From: Pseudoneurospora amorphoporcata
Lineage: Eukaryota > Ascomycota > Sordariomycetes > Sordariales > Sordariaceae
Direction of reading: 5' to 3'
Length of the DNA: 64,000 nucleotides
Assembly (NCBI GenBank): GCA_033297205.1
Contig: MU859193.1
Coordinates: 34,638-98,637 of the forward strand
Shown here: piece by piece, positions 10,741-22,130 of the stretch
Numbering within the stretch: the stretch's first letter is position 1
Layout: every line of letters begins with the position of its first letter
Translations under genes and position numbers: made by a program
The notes under the pieces: generated by a model
Told to the model about the DNA's origin: nothing
The model's input: the letters and a program-made list of their open reading frames with translations, nothing else
The model's database searches: none

Positions 10741-11781
10741 GATGGATAGTTGATATGGTTGAGATTTGAGATGAGTCTGAAAGAGAGATCGACAAGAAGA
10801 CAACCTGGCAGGAGACCTTGGTTGTGCTTTGATGATGCTGTTGAAGTGTATGCAAAATGGGGGTGAAAATAATTGTTCAAGACGAATTGGTGTGGTTTGT
10901 GTGAAAGGGGAAAAGTTAGCGCTCCTGGCCAGGGGTGTCGGAGTTTATATATATGAGTTCCTTTATCCCCAACTAGGCTTCTAGTTAGTCATGAACTCCG
11001 TTAAGGGAGATGTCCGATCTTCCTGCCTTTTGTGCTGGCTTGCTTCCATATGTTGCTGGGTTCCTTTTCGTCGCCACTGCTTCGATTCTTACACCCAAAG
11101 CAAGCCCCTTCCATTGGTTTGGTGGCTACTGTCAATTCCGGGCATCTTGGGGAAAGTGGCCTCCAGGGCCGGAGTCTGTCGGTCCCGACATGAGGATTGA
11201 GGCTGATGCAGAAGAGGGATGTATTGTGACGATGAGTTTGTTGTTGTTGAGAAGAGTCTCAGCGCTATTGCGGCCATAATCACTACCCATAGCCACGCAA
11301 CACTGAGAGAAGTTCTGCCTGTGTGCAAGATGCAGTCAAGGCCAAGCCGCCAAGGTCAAACATCTAGTAACAGGTTCCACACATAATGAAACTGCCCCAT
11401 GTGGACCATCATCACAGGATCTGGTCTGGTGTTACAGTAGGAGAGTAACAGGTCAATCAAGACTACAGTTACCCACAGCAACCGCAGTCATGACCCAGAC
11501 ATAAGGAAGCTTGTGGGCTGTGGCACGTCAGGGAGTTGATGGGTCTTAGGTGTTAGGTCAACGTGATTTTCATAAGGTGAATAACATACCCCTAGATTTA
11601 CCCTCTCGACGCATGCTCTTCGTCAACCTTCTTAACGATACCATTCTCTCAGCCGCATCAACCCTTGTGTCATCGCAGTTTCCCTCCTCTCTTCCAGGTC
11701 TCTTTCCATCATCTTGTCAGCCTAACACCGCCATTTCCCACCGATCACCCCTTGAGAAACCACGGCTCTTCGTTCTCCAAC
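10741..11781. other. intergenic, no gene seen
   Basis: This holds the promoter side of the ankyrin gene, with a TATATATA near 10950 in plus coordinates. No other coding signal was recognised. Confidence 0.4.
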
Positions 11782-12033
11782 CTAAGAGAACCATCCCGAA
11801 TGAGAATAAGGGTTAGAGTTCCCCGACGTGTCCGTGGGTGTGTTGTAAGAAGTTGAGCCACTACTCGTGGTGCTCGTTCCCGAGCTTCCTGTCCCCATGG
11901 ACGACGTGCCTGAGGATGAGGTGCTAGAGCTGCTGGATGTTGTCGAGCTACTAGTGCTTGTATAGCTGGAGGAGCTGGTAGAAGACGTTGAGGACCCTCC
12001 GATATAACTGGTGTTGGTGGTTGTGGAAGACAT
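11782..12033 (-). CDS. 83-residue Ser/Thr-rich small protein
   Basis: A short frame starts at the ATG at 12033 (MSSTTTNTSYIGGSS...). It is almost entirely Ser, Thr and Gly and ends in NSNPYSHSGWFS. It has no signal peptide or Cys. The open frame continues upstream without a good start, so I chose the ATG that begins the low-complexity domain. Small disordered Ser-rich proteins of this kind are common in Sordariales, and some are conidiation- or stress-induced. That is family context only. It could also be a chance frame in a TC-repeat-rich stretch. Confidence 0.5.
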   Translation of the reverse strand: MSSTTTNTSYIGGSSTSSTSSSSYTSTSSSTTSSSSSTSSSGTSSMGTGSSGTSTTSSGSTSYNTPTDTSGNSNPYSHSGWFS

Positions 12034-13201
12034 TGTCTTGGTTTCTGAAGGAGACTGGAGACGCTGGAAAGCTGGAAATTGACCGGGAGTTGTTAAGAAA
12101 TATGTTGCGTGAAGGCTGGAAATTTCGACTGTGTTGTTGGTCTCCGAAGTGGAAGATGTCGGTGTTCTGCTCCAGGGTTCTGTACTAAAAGGGTGGCCAA
12201 GGGCATATATACCAGGCACATCGGGACTCCATGACAGCTTGTGGTAGAATACTGGAAGTGACTGGAGGCCATTGACCACACAGGCGGTTAACACGATGTC
12301 ATGATTTTGGGTTCCAAATGAGCATGTTCTTGCGGTTGTTGAACGAACAGATCATGATTCGTTGTATACTTGGACCTGGGAATTCCGAAGAGCAGTGGAT
12401 ATGGAATTCGTTTGCCATGGTGTTGTTGGTTGGTCGCCACTGCTCGGTCAGGAATGGAGACGCAGAGACATCCAGGGTGCATTTGTCGTGTATACAGCGA
12501 ATTCCTCTATGCTTCAACAGCGTGCATTGGATGGCGCAGTTGGTCCATCTGTGAAGGAGAGGGTTAGGGTGACCCAGTGACACGCGAATGGTCTGTCCAC
12601 GGCTCCTGTTTGCCTGCCGCTGTTCGTTCTTCATCGCAATTTTATCCTCTCAATCGCTGATTAGTTATACGATGGAACTTTTCCCAAGGACTCACGCTTC
12701 CTACACCCCCCGCTGCTCTCGAATTGCACACATCCTGCATCGAGAAGCCTTCCGTTTCCGCTTATCGGCGCGATCACAGTCGGACAGCGAAGACAGTTAT
12801 CGCACCATCTTGTTGCCCGCCAAGCTTGCAGAACCCACGATAGACAGGCATCTAACCCATCAGATCCAACCATGGTGGTCCGTTGGGAAAGAAATGCCAA
12901 TTGCTTCTCAAAGCGACTAGGCAGCAAGCTACCGCTGACACCCAATCATATGGGCAAGCAAAGCACCATCTTCTTCCCTTCGACACTTGAGAAGAAAAGG
13001 TGGCTGACTCTCCAGACCAATACTAGGAAGCAAACCCTGCATCCAGCCCCTCTCTTCTTCCTCTTTACTGTTCTTCTTTCGAATTCCACCCGTTGGGCAG
13101 TTACTGAAATTACCGTCACCGAATCCACCGAATCATTAACGGACAGAAGATACGACAAAAGCTGATGCCAACATACGCATAGCCACCAAACGAGAGCCAA
13201 A
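12034..13201. other. intergenic, no gene seen
   Basis: Overlapping short frames on both strands have no recognisable motif. A tetrameric TATA-like ATATATA lies near 12206 on the reverse strand, upstream of the Ser-rich gene. Confidence 0.35.
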
Positions 13202-13940
13202 ATGAGATTGATCAACACCGAAAAGCTCGAGCTTCAAGAGTTCTTCGAATCGCAAGCCCCGTCCTACGCGATACTCTCCCACACATGGGAGGAAGGCGAA
13301 ATCACCTTCCGGAAATGGTTTCCAAGACTCCATCCACCATGGAAAAGGCCGGACAAGAAAATCCGAGACATAACACATTGGCACAAACGAGGGGTCAGCA
13401 ATGGGTATGGATCGACACCTGTTGCATGACAAGTCAAGCAGCGCTGGGCTCACCGAGAGCATCAACTCCATGTACCGCCGGTACCAGAAGGCGGAGGAGT
13501 GCTACGCCTATCTTCTCGACTTTGCCCCCGGATCGCTGCCGAAAGTTGGGCTCGGGAAATGCCACTGGTTCATTCGAGGGTTCACCTTGCAGGAACTCAT
13601 TGCACCCAAGACCGTAATATTCTTCACCAGGGACTGGAATATCGTGGGAGAGAAAAGCAGGGATGATACACTGGAAATCATCAACCGTCTCACGCGTATT
13701 CCGGAAAACGTACTTCGTCATCGTCGGCCACTCAGTGACTGTACAATTGTTCAGCGCATGATCTGGGCCTCGAATCGCGAAACTACCCGTCCTGAAGACA
13801 AAGCGTACTGTTTACATCTTAAGGTAGCATGTCATTCCTGTCATCACTTATACATAAAAGATGTCGAGAGACAGAAGCTGAAGGGCAAGGAAAATACAGG
13901 AGCACGCACGATTGCACTCAACTTAATGAGATTATGAGGT
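13202..13940 (+). pseudogene. HET-domain (heterokaryon incompatibility) gene remnant
   Basis: HET proteins trigger non-self recognition cell death in filamentous ascomycetes. The HET core can be followed across three frames. The first is MRLINTEKLEL...YAILSHTWEEGEITF, from ATG 13202. A second frame gives QQWVWIDTCC (around 13390-13432). A third gives DKSSSAGLTESINSMYRRYQ through LQELIAPKT and QRMIWASNRETTRPEDKAYC. Two single-base shifts, near 13390 and 13431, separate them. After AYC, where LLGxFDVxMPLLYGEG is expected, homology ends and the frame runs into unrelated sequence. It is therefore both frameshifted and 3'-truncated. No C-terminal effector region was found. Confidence 0.85.
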
Positions 13941-14051
13941 CAGTATACAGTTCATATGCAGAGGTGATGCGATGATTGTGTTTAATGCTGACAGACTGCT
14001 GTATCATGGTGTCTTCGAACATTCAATGTAGGAACTGGCGCTTCTGTAGCC

Positions 14052-14630
14052 CTATGGCTTATACGTCTTCGGATCTCCCGTAACGCCCACGAAGTTCCAA
14101 CTACCCAGACTCCTGTAAACACCGAAGATACTCAGCCTGGCATTCTCCTGGGTTTCCATTCGAATGCGTGCTATGTAGCCGGAGAGGTCGACTAGGTAGT
14201 TGGAGATGTAGGTTTCTCTGGGCCCTCGTAGTCTAACCTTTCTCACCCAAAGACGCCGTGGGCCGAACCTGCTAATTTTCATTCCCTCTTCATGATCTTT
14301 CGTCCAATCATTTCCTTCTTCGTTCGTCATCAACCCCCAACATGGTATTAATTCCCGCCGCCAGTGCAGGAAAACCGCGGGTTGAAGAATTCAAGGCAAA
14401 GAATAGCGCGGTCCTGGGACAGCTGCATTCTCTCCTCGAGCTCTGTGAAGTCATCTGAGAACTCAATGTCGTGAAGCTCTCCACTATCCGAGCACTCTGC
14501 TTCTAGGAAGTTCGTTTCTTCCTGAGCTAGGCCCCAAAATTCGTAGAGAAGGGCCGCTTGAGGTTTGCGATGGCCATCGTTGTTGTCATCAATATGGAGT
14601 CTTATGGACGGCGAAGTATTCGAACTTCTC
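14052..14630 (-). pseudogene. unrecognised coding remnant
   Basis: Two well-formed minus-strand frames abut. One runs from about 14625 to TAA 14348-14350 and includes YEFWGLAQEETNFLEAECSD and DRAILCLEFFNP. The other is open through 14333 to 14052 and includes HWRRELIPCWGLMTNEEG, ISNYLVDLSGYIARIRM and SIFGVYRSLGSWNFVGVTGD. They overlap near 14350-14380 in frames one base apart, which suggests a frameshift in one former gene. No ATG starts the first part. I do not recognise the family. It lies directly downstream of a broken BTB copy on the same strand and could be the tail of that locus. Confidence 0.45.
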
Positions 14631-14639
14631 TGTCATTGC

Positions 14640-15500
14640 TATCCGCGCATGACGAGAACAGCGATTATATGGACTGTCTCTGTTCAGGCGTAGTTGTATG
14701 TCCTTCATGACGTTCAAGCGGAATTCTAAGGCTCGTTCTCCCAACATAACTGCCGAGATTTAGAAACGGTTGGATAGAGGACTTGCGGTTATAGTTGGAG
14801 AGTAAGTGTAGGGAAGATGTAGAACATACCTCTACCAGCAAACTTCAGTGGTAATACACTGTTACCAACATCTTCAAGAACGATCATGGCGAAAGAACCT
14901 GGCAGAATGGCCATTATGCAGTCATCGAGTAGATAAGGTAGGCTGCGGCTGCAAAGTCGGCGAGCTCGCGCCACACCAAAAACTGGGTCTACGTTAAACT
15001 GGCAGTCGAATATCCTACGTCCCAAAGTTCCTTTCTTGGATACCAATCTTGCAATGGAGTTCTCGTGTTATATAGCCGCATCTTAAACATGAGAAGGAAT
15101 TTGAGCGCTCGGTGAAAATCGTACTTGTCCGTGAGAATAACAATGTTAAAGAAACCCTCGGAGCCGTTTTGGTTACCATCTCATCAATCGCTCTGATGGT
15201 GAATGACTGTGCAGATAGATCTCATAGCTGTGGCATGATCCTCCGGCAGCTCTTGCTCCTTGACGGAACCTCCCTCGCTGGACAGGCCTTGACTTTCCAC
15301 CCAGGGAGGGAAGAGCATGGTAGCAAAAACGGGGGACATGGAAGCAAGTCGAAGAACAATGGGACGGACGAGACAACGATGCGTTCCTTCTCGAGCCCAA
15401 CGATCAAAGCAATGTCGAAATCGGGGGCGAAGGTCGTCCGTGCCGTCATCTTTCGACTGCCTTTGGCTAGACGTCCATCGCACCTCCCATTGACGGGCAA
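14640..15500 (-). pseudogene. BTB/POZ gene remnant, copy 1
   Basis: The BTB start reads FAPDFDIALIVGLEKERIVVSS in one frame. It then continues as SPVFATMLFPPWVESQGLSS and ELPEDHATAMRS in another, which stops at TGA near 15185. Further along, DKYDFHRALKFLL, ELADFAAAAYLIY and a possible intron at about 14827 follow the order seen in the intact copy at 16175, but with stops between them. There is no in-frame ATG at the expected start. It is on the opposite strand to the intact copy. Confidence 0.75.
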
Positions 15501-16174
15501 TGGGAAAGAGAGACCTGGCCGCTTGGTGTGTTTTCGAAGGGTCCTGGACGAAAGAAAGAGGGAGAGAGAAGGTTTGGACCGAGGGCGTGGAGTTTAAGAG
15601 CAGAGAGCGTGGTGCGCATTTGTAAAGTGGAAGCCGAGGGTCGAGGACCGTGGTGGGACACGTCAGGCGCGGCGGGATACCAAGCAGACAGAAAGGAATA
15701 CGCAAGAAGATAGAAAGGATCTACAGAAAATCCAAGAAGCAGGCTCTAACTTAAACCCCGTCGTCGGACTAAGCAAGGAGCGTATCCCCGTCGAATCATC
15801 CATCCTCAAACTGAAGCTGCCTCCTCCATCTTCGCCTCAATTCTTTCCGCGATGTAGTTCATCATGCTCTCCCTCCACTTCCTAGTGTCCCGAGTCTAAT
15901 ACGGTATAGGAAGGTAAGGCCACCGTCATTACCCTGTACAGCAATGTACCTGCCAATATGCCATAGCCGTTCATGGCAGGCGCGGCCTGAAAATGAAGAG
16001 GAAGTGAAGACAAGCAGGCTCAGTCCGCACTGCGCTCTGGTATAAGAAGATGGATGTCAGGACTTGACATCCCAATTTTCTTTTCTCCAAACGACATATC
16101 CACCCCAGAGTTCTTCAAGCAACTCATTCTCACTCGCTGCTCATCGAGCTCCTCCATCCCGCACCAACAACGCA

Positions 16175-17358
16175 ATGGACGACAACACAATGGACGACAA
16201 CACAATGGACGGCGAGCCGATCATCATCAAGGCGGCCTCCGGCACCGACATCGTCCTGATCGTCGGACCAGGCAAAGAGCAGATCCCCGCCGTGTCCGCC
16301 ATTCTCAAGGCCGCCTCGCCCCTATTCGCCGCAATGCTCTCTCCCTCCTGGCTCGAAAGCAAGAGCAAGGAGATCTCCCTGCCTGACGACGACGCAGACG
16401 CGATGCGTTTCATCACCCTCACCCTTTCGTACCAGAACGAGAACGAGATCGTGACCAGGCCGCGGGTGGCCATGGAGATACTAAAGATCGCTATGGCGGT
16501 GGACAAGTACGACCTGTGTATGGCGCTGAAGTTCGTTCTGGACTACTTGTTGAGTCAGGCGATTGAGTCATATGAGCCCGTAGTGAGCGAAGACGCCGAT
16601 GATATCGTCTACCTTTGCGCTGCGGCTTACGTGCTCGACCGGTGCGAGCACTTCAGCAAGGGCGCATTGGATCTGATGTGTTACCATATGATGTCTTACA
16701 CTACGTTCATGGACGATGATTATCTTAGGACCATACTACCTGCACAGTTCTTTGGTAAGGTGTTCTGTCGTTCTTTTCTCTTGCCTCTCTTATAACTTCA
16801 ACTGTCTCTCTACCTACTTACCTACCTACCTACCTACCTACCCACGTACACATTTCTGACGCTCGTTCATCTCAAAGCTGGCCAACTAACTTATTGCCGT
16901 GCAACAAATAGTCAGGCTCGCCGAGAAACTGCCAATCTTTCAGCTGGGGGTCTTTCGGGGCCATTCAAACGTGCGTCAAAGAGGGGGGCTTCTACCGTAC
17001 TGCCTGTCATTGTTCCAGGAACAGATCACTTTGCAAACGGTATGAGGAGTTTGCTCTCAGGCTTATTGATCTCAGGTTTGGGCCAGTCACGGAGGATGAT
17101 GATGGATTTACACTCCGCTGCGCGCTCTGCGACGTCCTTCACACTCTTCAGCATCTGTTGAAGGAAGACAGTTCTTTCATCAACGGGGAATGTGAAGAGA
17201 AAAAGGAATCCGGCACAGTCGTCTCATTCCGAACATCATTACGTTCAAACACCAGGTTGGAAAGGGTGGACTTGATATCCTTTAATTTCTGCATTCGCGC
17301 ACTAAAGACAGGACGTGGGGTCGGTTGCAAGGCATGGCATGCCAGACTCGTTGTATAA
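16175..17358 (+). CDS. BTB/POZ domain protein
   Basis: The exons are 16175-16754 and 16916-17358, giving 340 residues. The BTB core is GTDIVLIVGPGKEQIPAVSA, SPLFAAMLSPSWLES, ISLPDDDADAMRF and VDKYDLCMALKFVLDYLL. The C-terminal part holds TCVKEGGFYRTACHC, LIDLRFGPVTEDDDGFTLRC and LHTLQHLLKED. The intron contains a (TACC)n microsatellite. Two acceptors are possible. TAG at 16911 gives the family-like VRLAEK but then needs a base shift; TCAG at 16915 keeps frame throughout. I used the latter. Three ATGs sit in a tandem MDDNTMDDNTMDGEP start. BTB proteins of this fungal family are probably adaptors; the target is unknown. This is the only readable copy of four in 15-20 kb. Confidence 0.78.
16811..16842 (+). 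repeat. (TACC)n microsatellite in BTB intron
   Basis: This is an imperfect TACC repeat of about eight units inside the intron, upstream of a CTAAC branch-like site. Confidence 0.9.
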
Positions 17359-18387
17359 AAGGCCAATAGACCTGCGAATCCGAAGCTGCCGGAAATGATG
17401 AGACTATGGAGGAAATACGGATAGTGGATTGGAGGTACAGGGGCTTGAAGTTGACGTTGAGGTTTCTGGACAAATTTTTATGATTCTCATAATGGAACAC
17501 GACTCCTTGCGTGTAAGGTGTTGGGTGAGGGTGTTCCACAGTTGTCAAAAGCGATCCTGATGACACTTGCCCCGTTCACGGTTGCAGGTGCGTACAACTC
17601 CGGAGCCCCAGGTGCCCATCCCAGCTTCCCTGGCTATGGGATCGAGGAAACGCGTTCGGAGATTAGCTGAGCATTAAGTGAGGAGAACTGCAAAATGACT
17701 AGAATTTTAGAGTTATGCCAAGGCTACTGTAATCGGCCGAATGGAGAAATTGTGAAACAGGCTGAACAACACAACGAAAGGAATCAACGATGATGGTGAT
17801 GTATTGAGGTGTAGAAAGAGAGGGAGACTACGAGTCTGGAGGTCTAGAAATGAAGGAGAGGGAGCCCTATGCGGTGGGGCCATGGCTAGCGCCATGGCTA
17901 GCGCGGCACGTGACTGGCTCACCTCCAACAGAAATGCTTACTAGCTATCTACGGAGGCAGTATTTCCTTAAAGGTCTTGTAGGAAAGAAAGTGGGCGTAG
18001 GGGTCTGGATAAGTAACCATCAGAACCCAGATAAGCCTCGAAAAGTAGGTAGCCTTATTTAGTACTCAGGCTGCCGCAATCCGCTACAGTACAATATAAG
18101 ACTGGTTTGTTTGTTAGCGTGATACCTAGGAGCAGGGGTGTAAGCGGTCAGTGCACTCCAATGCGAGCTGTCTGATTGGCTCAATGGGAGGAGATGGTTT
18201 GTGCACTTGCTTAGTCATATTCGAGTCCAGACAATGCGACTAGGGTAAAAAAACGCCACCGCGCACCTTACCGTGCCCTTTCAAACGCTCTAACGGAAAG
18301 CAATCTCTAAATACCCTCATTCAAACGCCTAAACGAACAAATCAGGTTAAAAGGCCAGTCTTCCCTCTCAATAATAACGGGAAATTC
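17359..18387. other. intergenic, no gene seen
   Basis: A 12-bp direct repeat GCCATGGCTAGC occurs twice in a row near 17880-17905. No coding frame with recognisable content was found. Confidence 0.4.
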
Positions 18388-18954
18388 TCACTCACTCACA
18401 CACCACTCTCCTGTACCTGCACCCTCTTGCAGCTGTATGCCTGTCTTCCCCCCCCCGTTTTGTACCAAGCTAACAAACATACCAGGGTTAGATTGTATGT
18501 CTTCAGAAATGGAATCACAGCACTTCAGGCGCTCCCGAAACCAGATGCAGATAACAAACTTCACCGAATTCATCAAAGCTTACTTGTCAATGAGAATAGC
18601 AGCATCGAAGATCAGTGACCCAGGCGGGCAGGTATTGATCCTATCGTTTGAGAAGTGGAGTGCTAGACAAAGAATTTCCATGCCTTCAGGATTATCTTCG
18701 GGAAGATTAATCTCTTTCGGGTTTTCGGCCGAAATCCCCTGACTTTTGATCCAAGGCGGGGAAAGCATTGTCTTAAAGACGGTAGATGCCTTTGGAAGGG
18801 ACGAGAATGATATCTCCAGTGGCTGAAATCGCTCTGTTGGGGCTGTGGTCGTTGCCCTCCGTGTCGCTGTTCCGTCACCGTGAGGGTCTTTGCCCTCCAT
18901 GTCGGTACTCCAGTCGCTGTGGTCCTCTATGACTTCGTTCGCGTTGGTCTCCAC
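18388..18954 (-). pseudogene. BTB/POZ gene remnant, copy 2
   Basis: The minus-strand frame reads STVFKTMLSPPWIKSQGIS, EINLPEDNPEGMEILCLAL and FDAAILIDK, then TAA near 18580. The next frame continues at once with MNSVKFVICIWFRERL. Other BTB copies have DKY...ALKF at this point, so loss of one base from a TAC codon made the stop. The N-terminal VLIVGPxKE segment is also missing and there is no good ATG. Homology fades after about 18450. Confidence 0.78.
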
Positions 18955-19043
18955 TGCGAGTTCATGACAGAAGGAATGACCTGAAGTCGTGTATACCTAG
19001 GGTAATTGGCTTGGGCGAGTCAAGAAAGGCCAGAGAATGTGAG

Positions 19044-19082
<39 letters not shown>

Positions 19083-19458
19083 AGGGGGGAGGATTGGAGT
19101 AAAAGAATGAGGCGTTGTCGAGATATAGTCAAACAACGAAGGCGGAAGCTGGAAGGGCGGGGATCGGCAGGGACACACATAACTGCATGCGAGTTGGTGA
19201 AATCATGGAGTCAGTACTAAGTTCACATGCAGACGTAGCAAGGGAATGCGGACAGACTTCTGCGGCAACCTCTATTCGAAATTTCCCTGCAGAAACAGCT
19301 GATCCTGTAGCGTCATGTCTCAAAGATTTTCCCCGTTACGCCGCCAAGCTCAACATCCAGCCGCCTCTTAAACTTACCGCTACCAAGCTTGCGATTTCCC
19401 GATTTCCCGAACTGGGCTCACGAGTATTTCGTGTATACCCATTGAGGGAAATCTCTCT
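18955..19458. other. intergenic with A36 tract
   Basis: This separates two BTB remnants on the same strand. It contains a long A homopolymer at 19044-19079. A plus-strand frame of about 119 codons here shows no domain. Confidence 0.4.
19044..19079 (+). repeat. A36 homopolymer
   Basis: There are 36 consecutive A on the plus strand, T36 on the minus. It could be an old poly(A) insertion or simple-sequence slippage. No target-site duplication was seen. Confidence 0.9.
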
Positions 19459-19720
19459 CTATGGCATCACTTGAGTGCTCGACTCCAGAACATTCTGGAG
19501 GAGCTGTCGTGCTGTCATCGGAACAGGAACGAAGTTGTTTCGAGAGTGGATGACATCACATATGACTTTCATCGCCTCTGGGCTATCCTCAGGAAGATGG
19601 ATTTCTTTAGAGCCCGCTGACGAGAAACCTTTACTCTTAGCCCAGGGCAGGGAGAAGGTTGGGAGGTGCCGTTTGATGATTACTTGCGTGAATCTCGCAA
19701 CGAAGCTTCCATAGTAGTAC
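19459..19720 (-). pseudogene. BTB/POZ gene remnant, copy 3
   Basis: A short minus-strand stretch reads LPWAKSKGFSSAGSKEIHLP followed by EDSPEAMKVICDVIHS, and stops at TAG 19459-19461. This matches the SPPWxxSQGxSxE..KEIxLPED signature of the other copies. A stop lies just upstream and the BTB N-terminus is not found, so this is a fragment only. Confidence 0.65.
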
Positions 19721-20717
19721 CTATGAGTAGCTGAGGCGGGTTTGTGTAATTCATGATACCTAGGTGGATGACCGCTTTTCCGGCGGTACTTCGGCTCAAG
19801 CCCGTGTTTCGGCCCGGGAGAAGTGGGCCCTCCGGTGACAGTAGGTCATTGCGGTTTCCGAGTATGTGGGTCCGTTTTCCGGCTTTATCATTCCCGGCGC
19901 GGAGACAGCACTTGGACCGGTCAGTGACCGACCATTGCGTTCATGATGGGTATAGGGTAACTTTCAGTATCAGTGACGCTATGTACCATTGTTTTGTGGT
20001 GTAGTTCTGAGAGACTGAGGAGCCCCGGCAGCCCGGACCGTCAATGGGACTGTCCAATATCGGGGACGTCAGTGTGGGAAGTGTCAGGACACACAACTCG
20101 AATTGAAGGGTACCGAATGGTAATGTTTAGGCACAAAAGGGGAACAGGCTCAAAAAGGAAAAGAAAAATGACATGTCCAAACAGAAAATTTGATGTTGCG
20201 ATTGGTGTTCTGTCAAGACCGAGTTGCATGCACGATAGGAAGATGTCGCTACAGAATATACCTCTACTGGGAATCTTACCGGCGCTCTCAAACGCACTCC
20301 GGTCACCTTTTCGGTACCAGACTGCGTCGTTTGCTTCAAACCCCCGCTTTTGACACAACCCTGTCTCCACCTCACCCGCCTGACGTGTCCGGTCACGGTT
20401 CCTCGACTCTCAACTTCACAGTCTAGCTAGCCCGCCTGGAAAACGGTCAGATTCCCCATCTCTTCAACCCACGATGGGGCTCACCGTTCCAGACGCCATG
20501 GGCGTCGAGCCGAAGGCCATTAATGGTAACATAGCGGTCCGGACGACCTCCTTCTGCAAACATGACCTCGATTTGGTAGTCGGAGACCGGCCCGCTGCAT
20601 TCCAAGAGGGCTTTATATAAATTTCGATCCCATCACTGCCGCTGCTCCTCCGTCCACATACCTACGTTAACAACCCACCAACTTTTCCATTACCATTTAC
20701 CTTCAGCCTAACACTTT
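19721..20717. other. intergenic, no gene seen
   Basis: No coding frame here shows recognisable content. The right end is the 3' flank of the GTPase gene. Confidence 0.4.
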
Positions 20718-22130
20718 TCATTTCCCATACGCCGAACAATTTTTAGCCCAAGCACTGGTAGGACTCGCAGGGAACGCCTTTATCAAACCTTCGATGCCGC
20801 TTATGATATCCTTCCCACGATTTCCCTCCGCACCACTCTGGCCTGCCGCTGCGGGAGGTGCCCCTGCGTTCCCCCAATCCATAGCAGCAACCGAAGCGGC
20901 ACAGATATTTGCACCGGCAATTATGACCAGCGGTTGAACAAGCACAGCCCCGGCAACAATCACTCCCACGCCCGCCAACAGCCCCAGTAGGGGGAGCGCA
21001 TTGCGCTCGAGGAAACGTTTCGCTCTTGTCCATCGTTCTGCCCCACGACTACTACTCCTTTTGTCGGCGGCTGCTGCGGCACCTGCATTCGGGTCCTTTT
21101 CTGATTCCCATTCATGATCCTGATGCGCAGCGCAATCGTATATCTCCCTGTACTGCCTCCTCTTGCAGTCAAAGAGATCGCGCTGGCTGACCCTGAGCCC
21201 CTTCTGGAGCAACTGCAGTTTGCGCAGCTCGCTCTTGATATCGGCCTTGTATCGTTCAAACTCCTCGCGGGTGACATCAGCGATCCCATGGAGTCCGGAC
21301 CGTAAGCTGTCGAGCTCCGTCTCTAACTTATGACATGCGGCGTCGTAATGCTTCACGAGCGTGCGGCCGGCCGAGGTATCGCCCAGGTAGCGGTTCTCTT
21401 CCACGAGTTCGCTCTGAATTTGATGGACCGGCCAGGAATTGCTCCTTGTGGCTGTGTGGTAAATGAGGTCCCGAACAATGGACCGGGCTGATAACTCGTC
21501 CCCAAGCCACCTGTGCACTTGACTGCCGGCATTTTTCATGGAGCCCCAGAAGCTCAGTGTCTCTTTTAGCTCTTTTTCACGTGCGCAAGCGGCTAGGTAG
21601 TCGTTTCCACTTTGCAGCATGTCCCATTTTGTGGTTACCAGAGCTGTGGATGTCGCACCCTGTGCACCACACATTTCTCGGAGAAGGTTGAAGGTCCGCA
21701 AAGCCGATCCACTGACTCGGTTGTCGGTAATGGGCTGAAGGTAGAGAATCCCACCCACACGAACACGGCTAACGTGGAGCTGACCGAGCAAGAAAGCAAC
21801 ATCCTTCAGAATCTCGACGTCCGAACGGTGGGTATCGTTGAAGCCTGGAGTATCCGCAACAAAGATACGCCGGCCATTTTCGGTGTAACTGTACAGATCG
21901 ACTGAAATGGTACCTGAATGCGCGAACCAGTCAGCACATGAGTGTACCTACGGATGGCATCAAGAGGAATCGTGTTTGGGCCCAGTGGACTCACAGGATT
22001 GGAGATCGTGTCCTTCGCCAGCATCGTGCCCTGTCAATTTTGTGACAAATCGACTCTTCCCGCTGCCCGTCATTCCGATGACGAGAACGACAAGATCGGA
22101 CGAGCGCATCGAACAATCGTTGCGGGGCAT
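20718..22130 (-). CDS. AIG1-like P-loop GTPase with C-terminal membrane segment
   Basis: The exons are 22130-21995 and 21913-20718 (81-bp intron), giving 443 residues. Motifs: Walker A/G1 GMTGSGKS at 19-26, G3 DTPGF at 66-70, and G4 TTKWD at about 139-143. A helical, charged middle region follows (IKSELRKLQLLQKGLRVSQR). A hydrophobic stretch at about 351-390 could form one or two membrane helices. The order G1-DTPGF-TKxD then coiled region matches AIG1/GIMAP-like and related fungal G-domain proteins. It is transcribed away from the paralogue at 23088, with 957 bp between starts. A membrane-attached GTPase is inferred; the cellular role is unknown. Confidence 0.87.

Noticed and set aside
17880..17906. 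Tandem GCCATGGCTAGC as a possible inverted-repeat element end
   Set aside because: Only two short copies, no matching end and no transposase coding nearby.
19115..19474. 119-codon plus-strand frame between BTB remnants
   Set aside because: No domain or homology signal; it overlaps intergenic DNA and the edge of a BTB remnant on the other strand.
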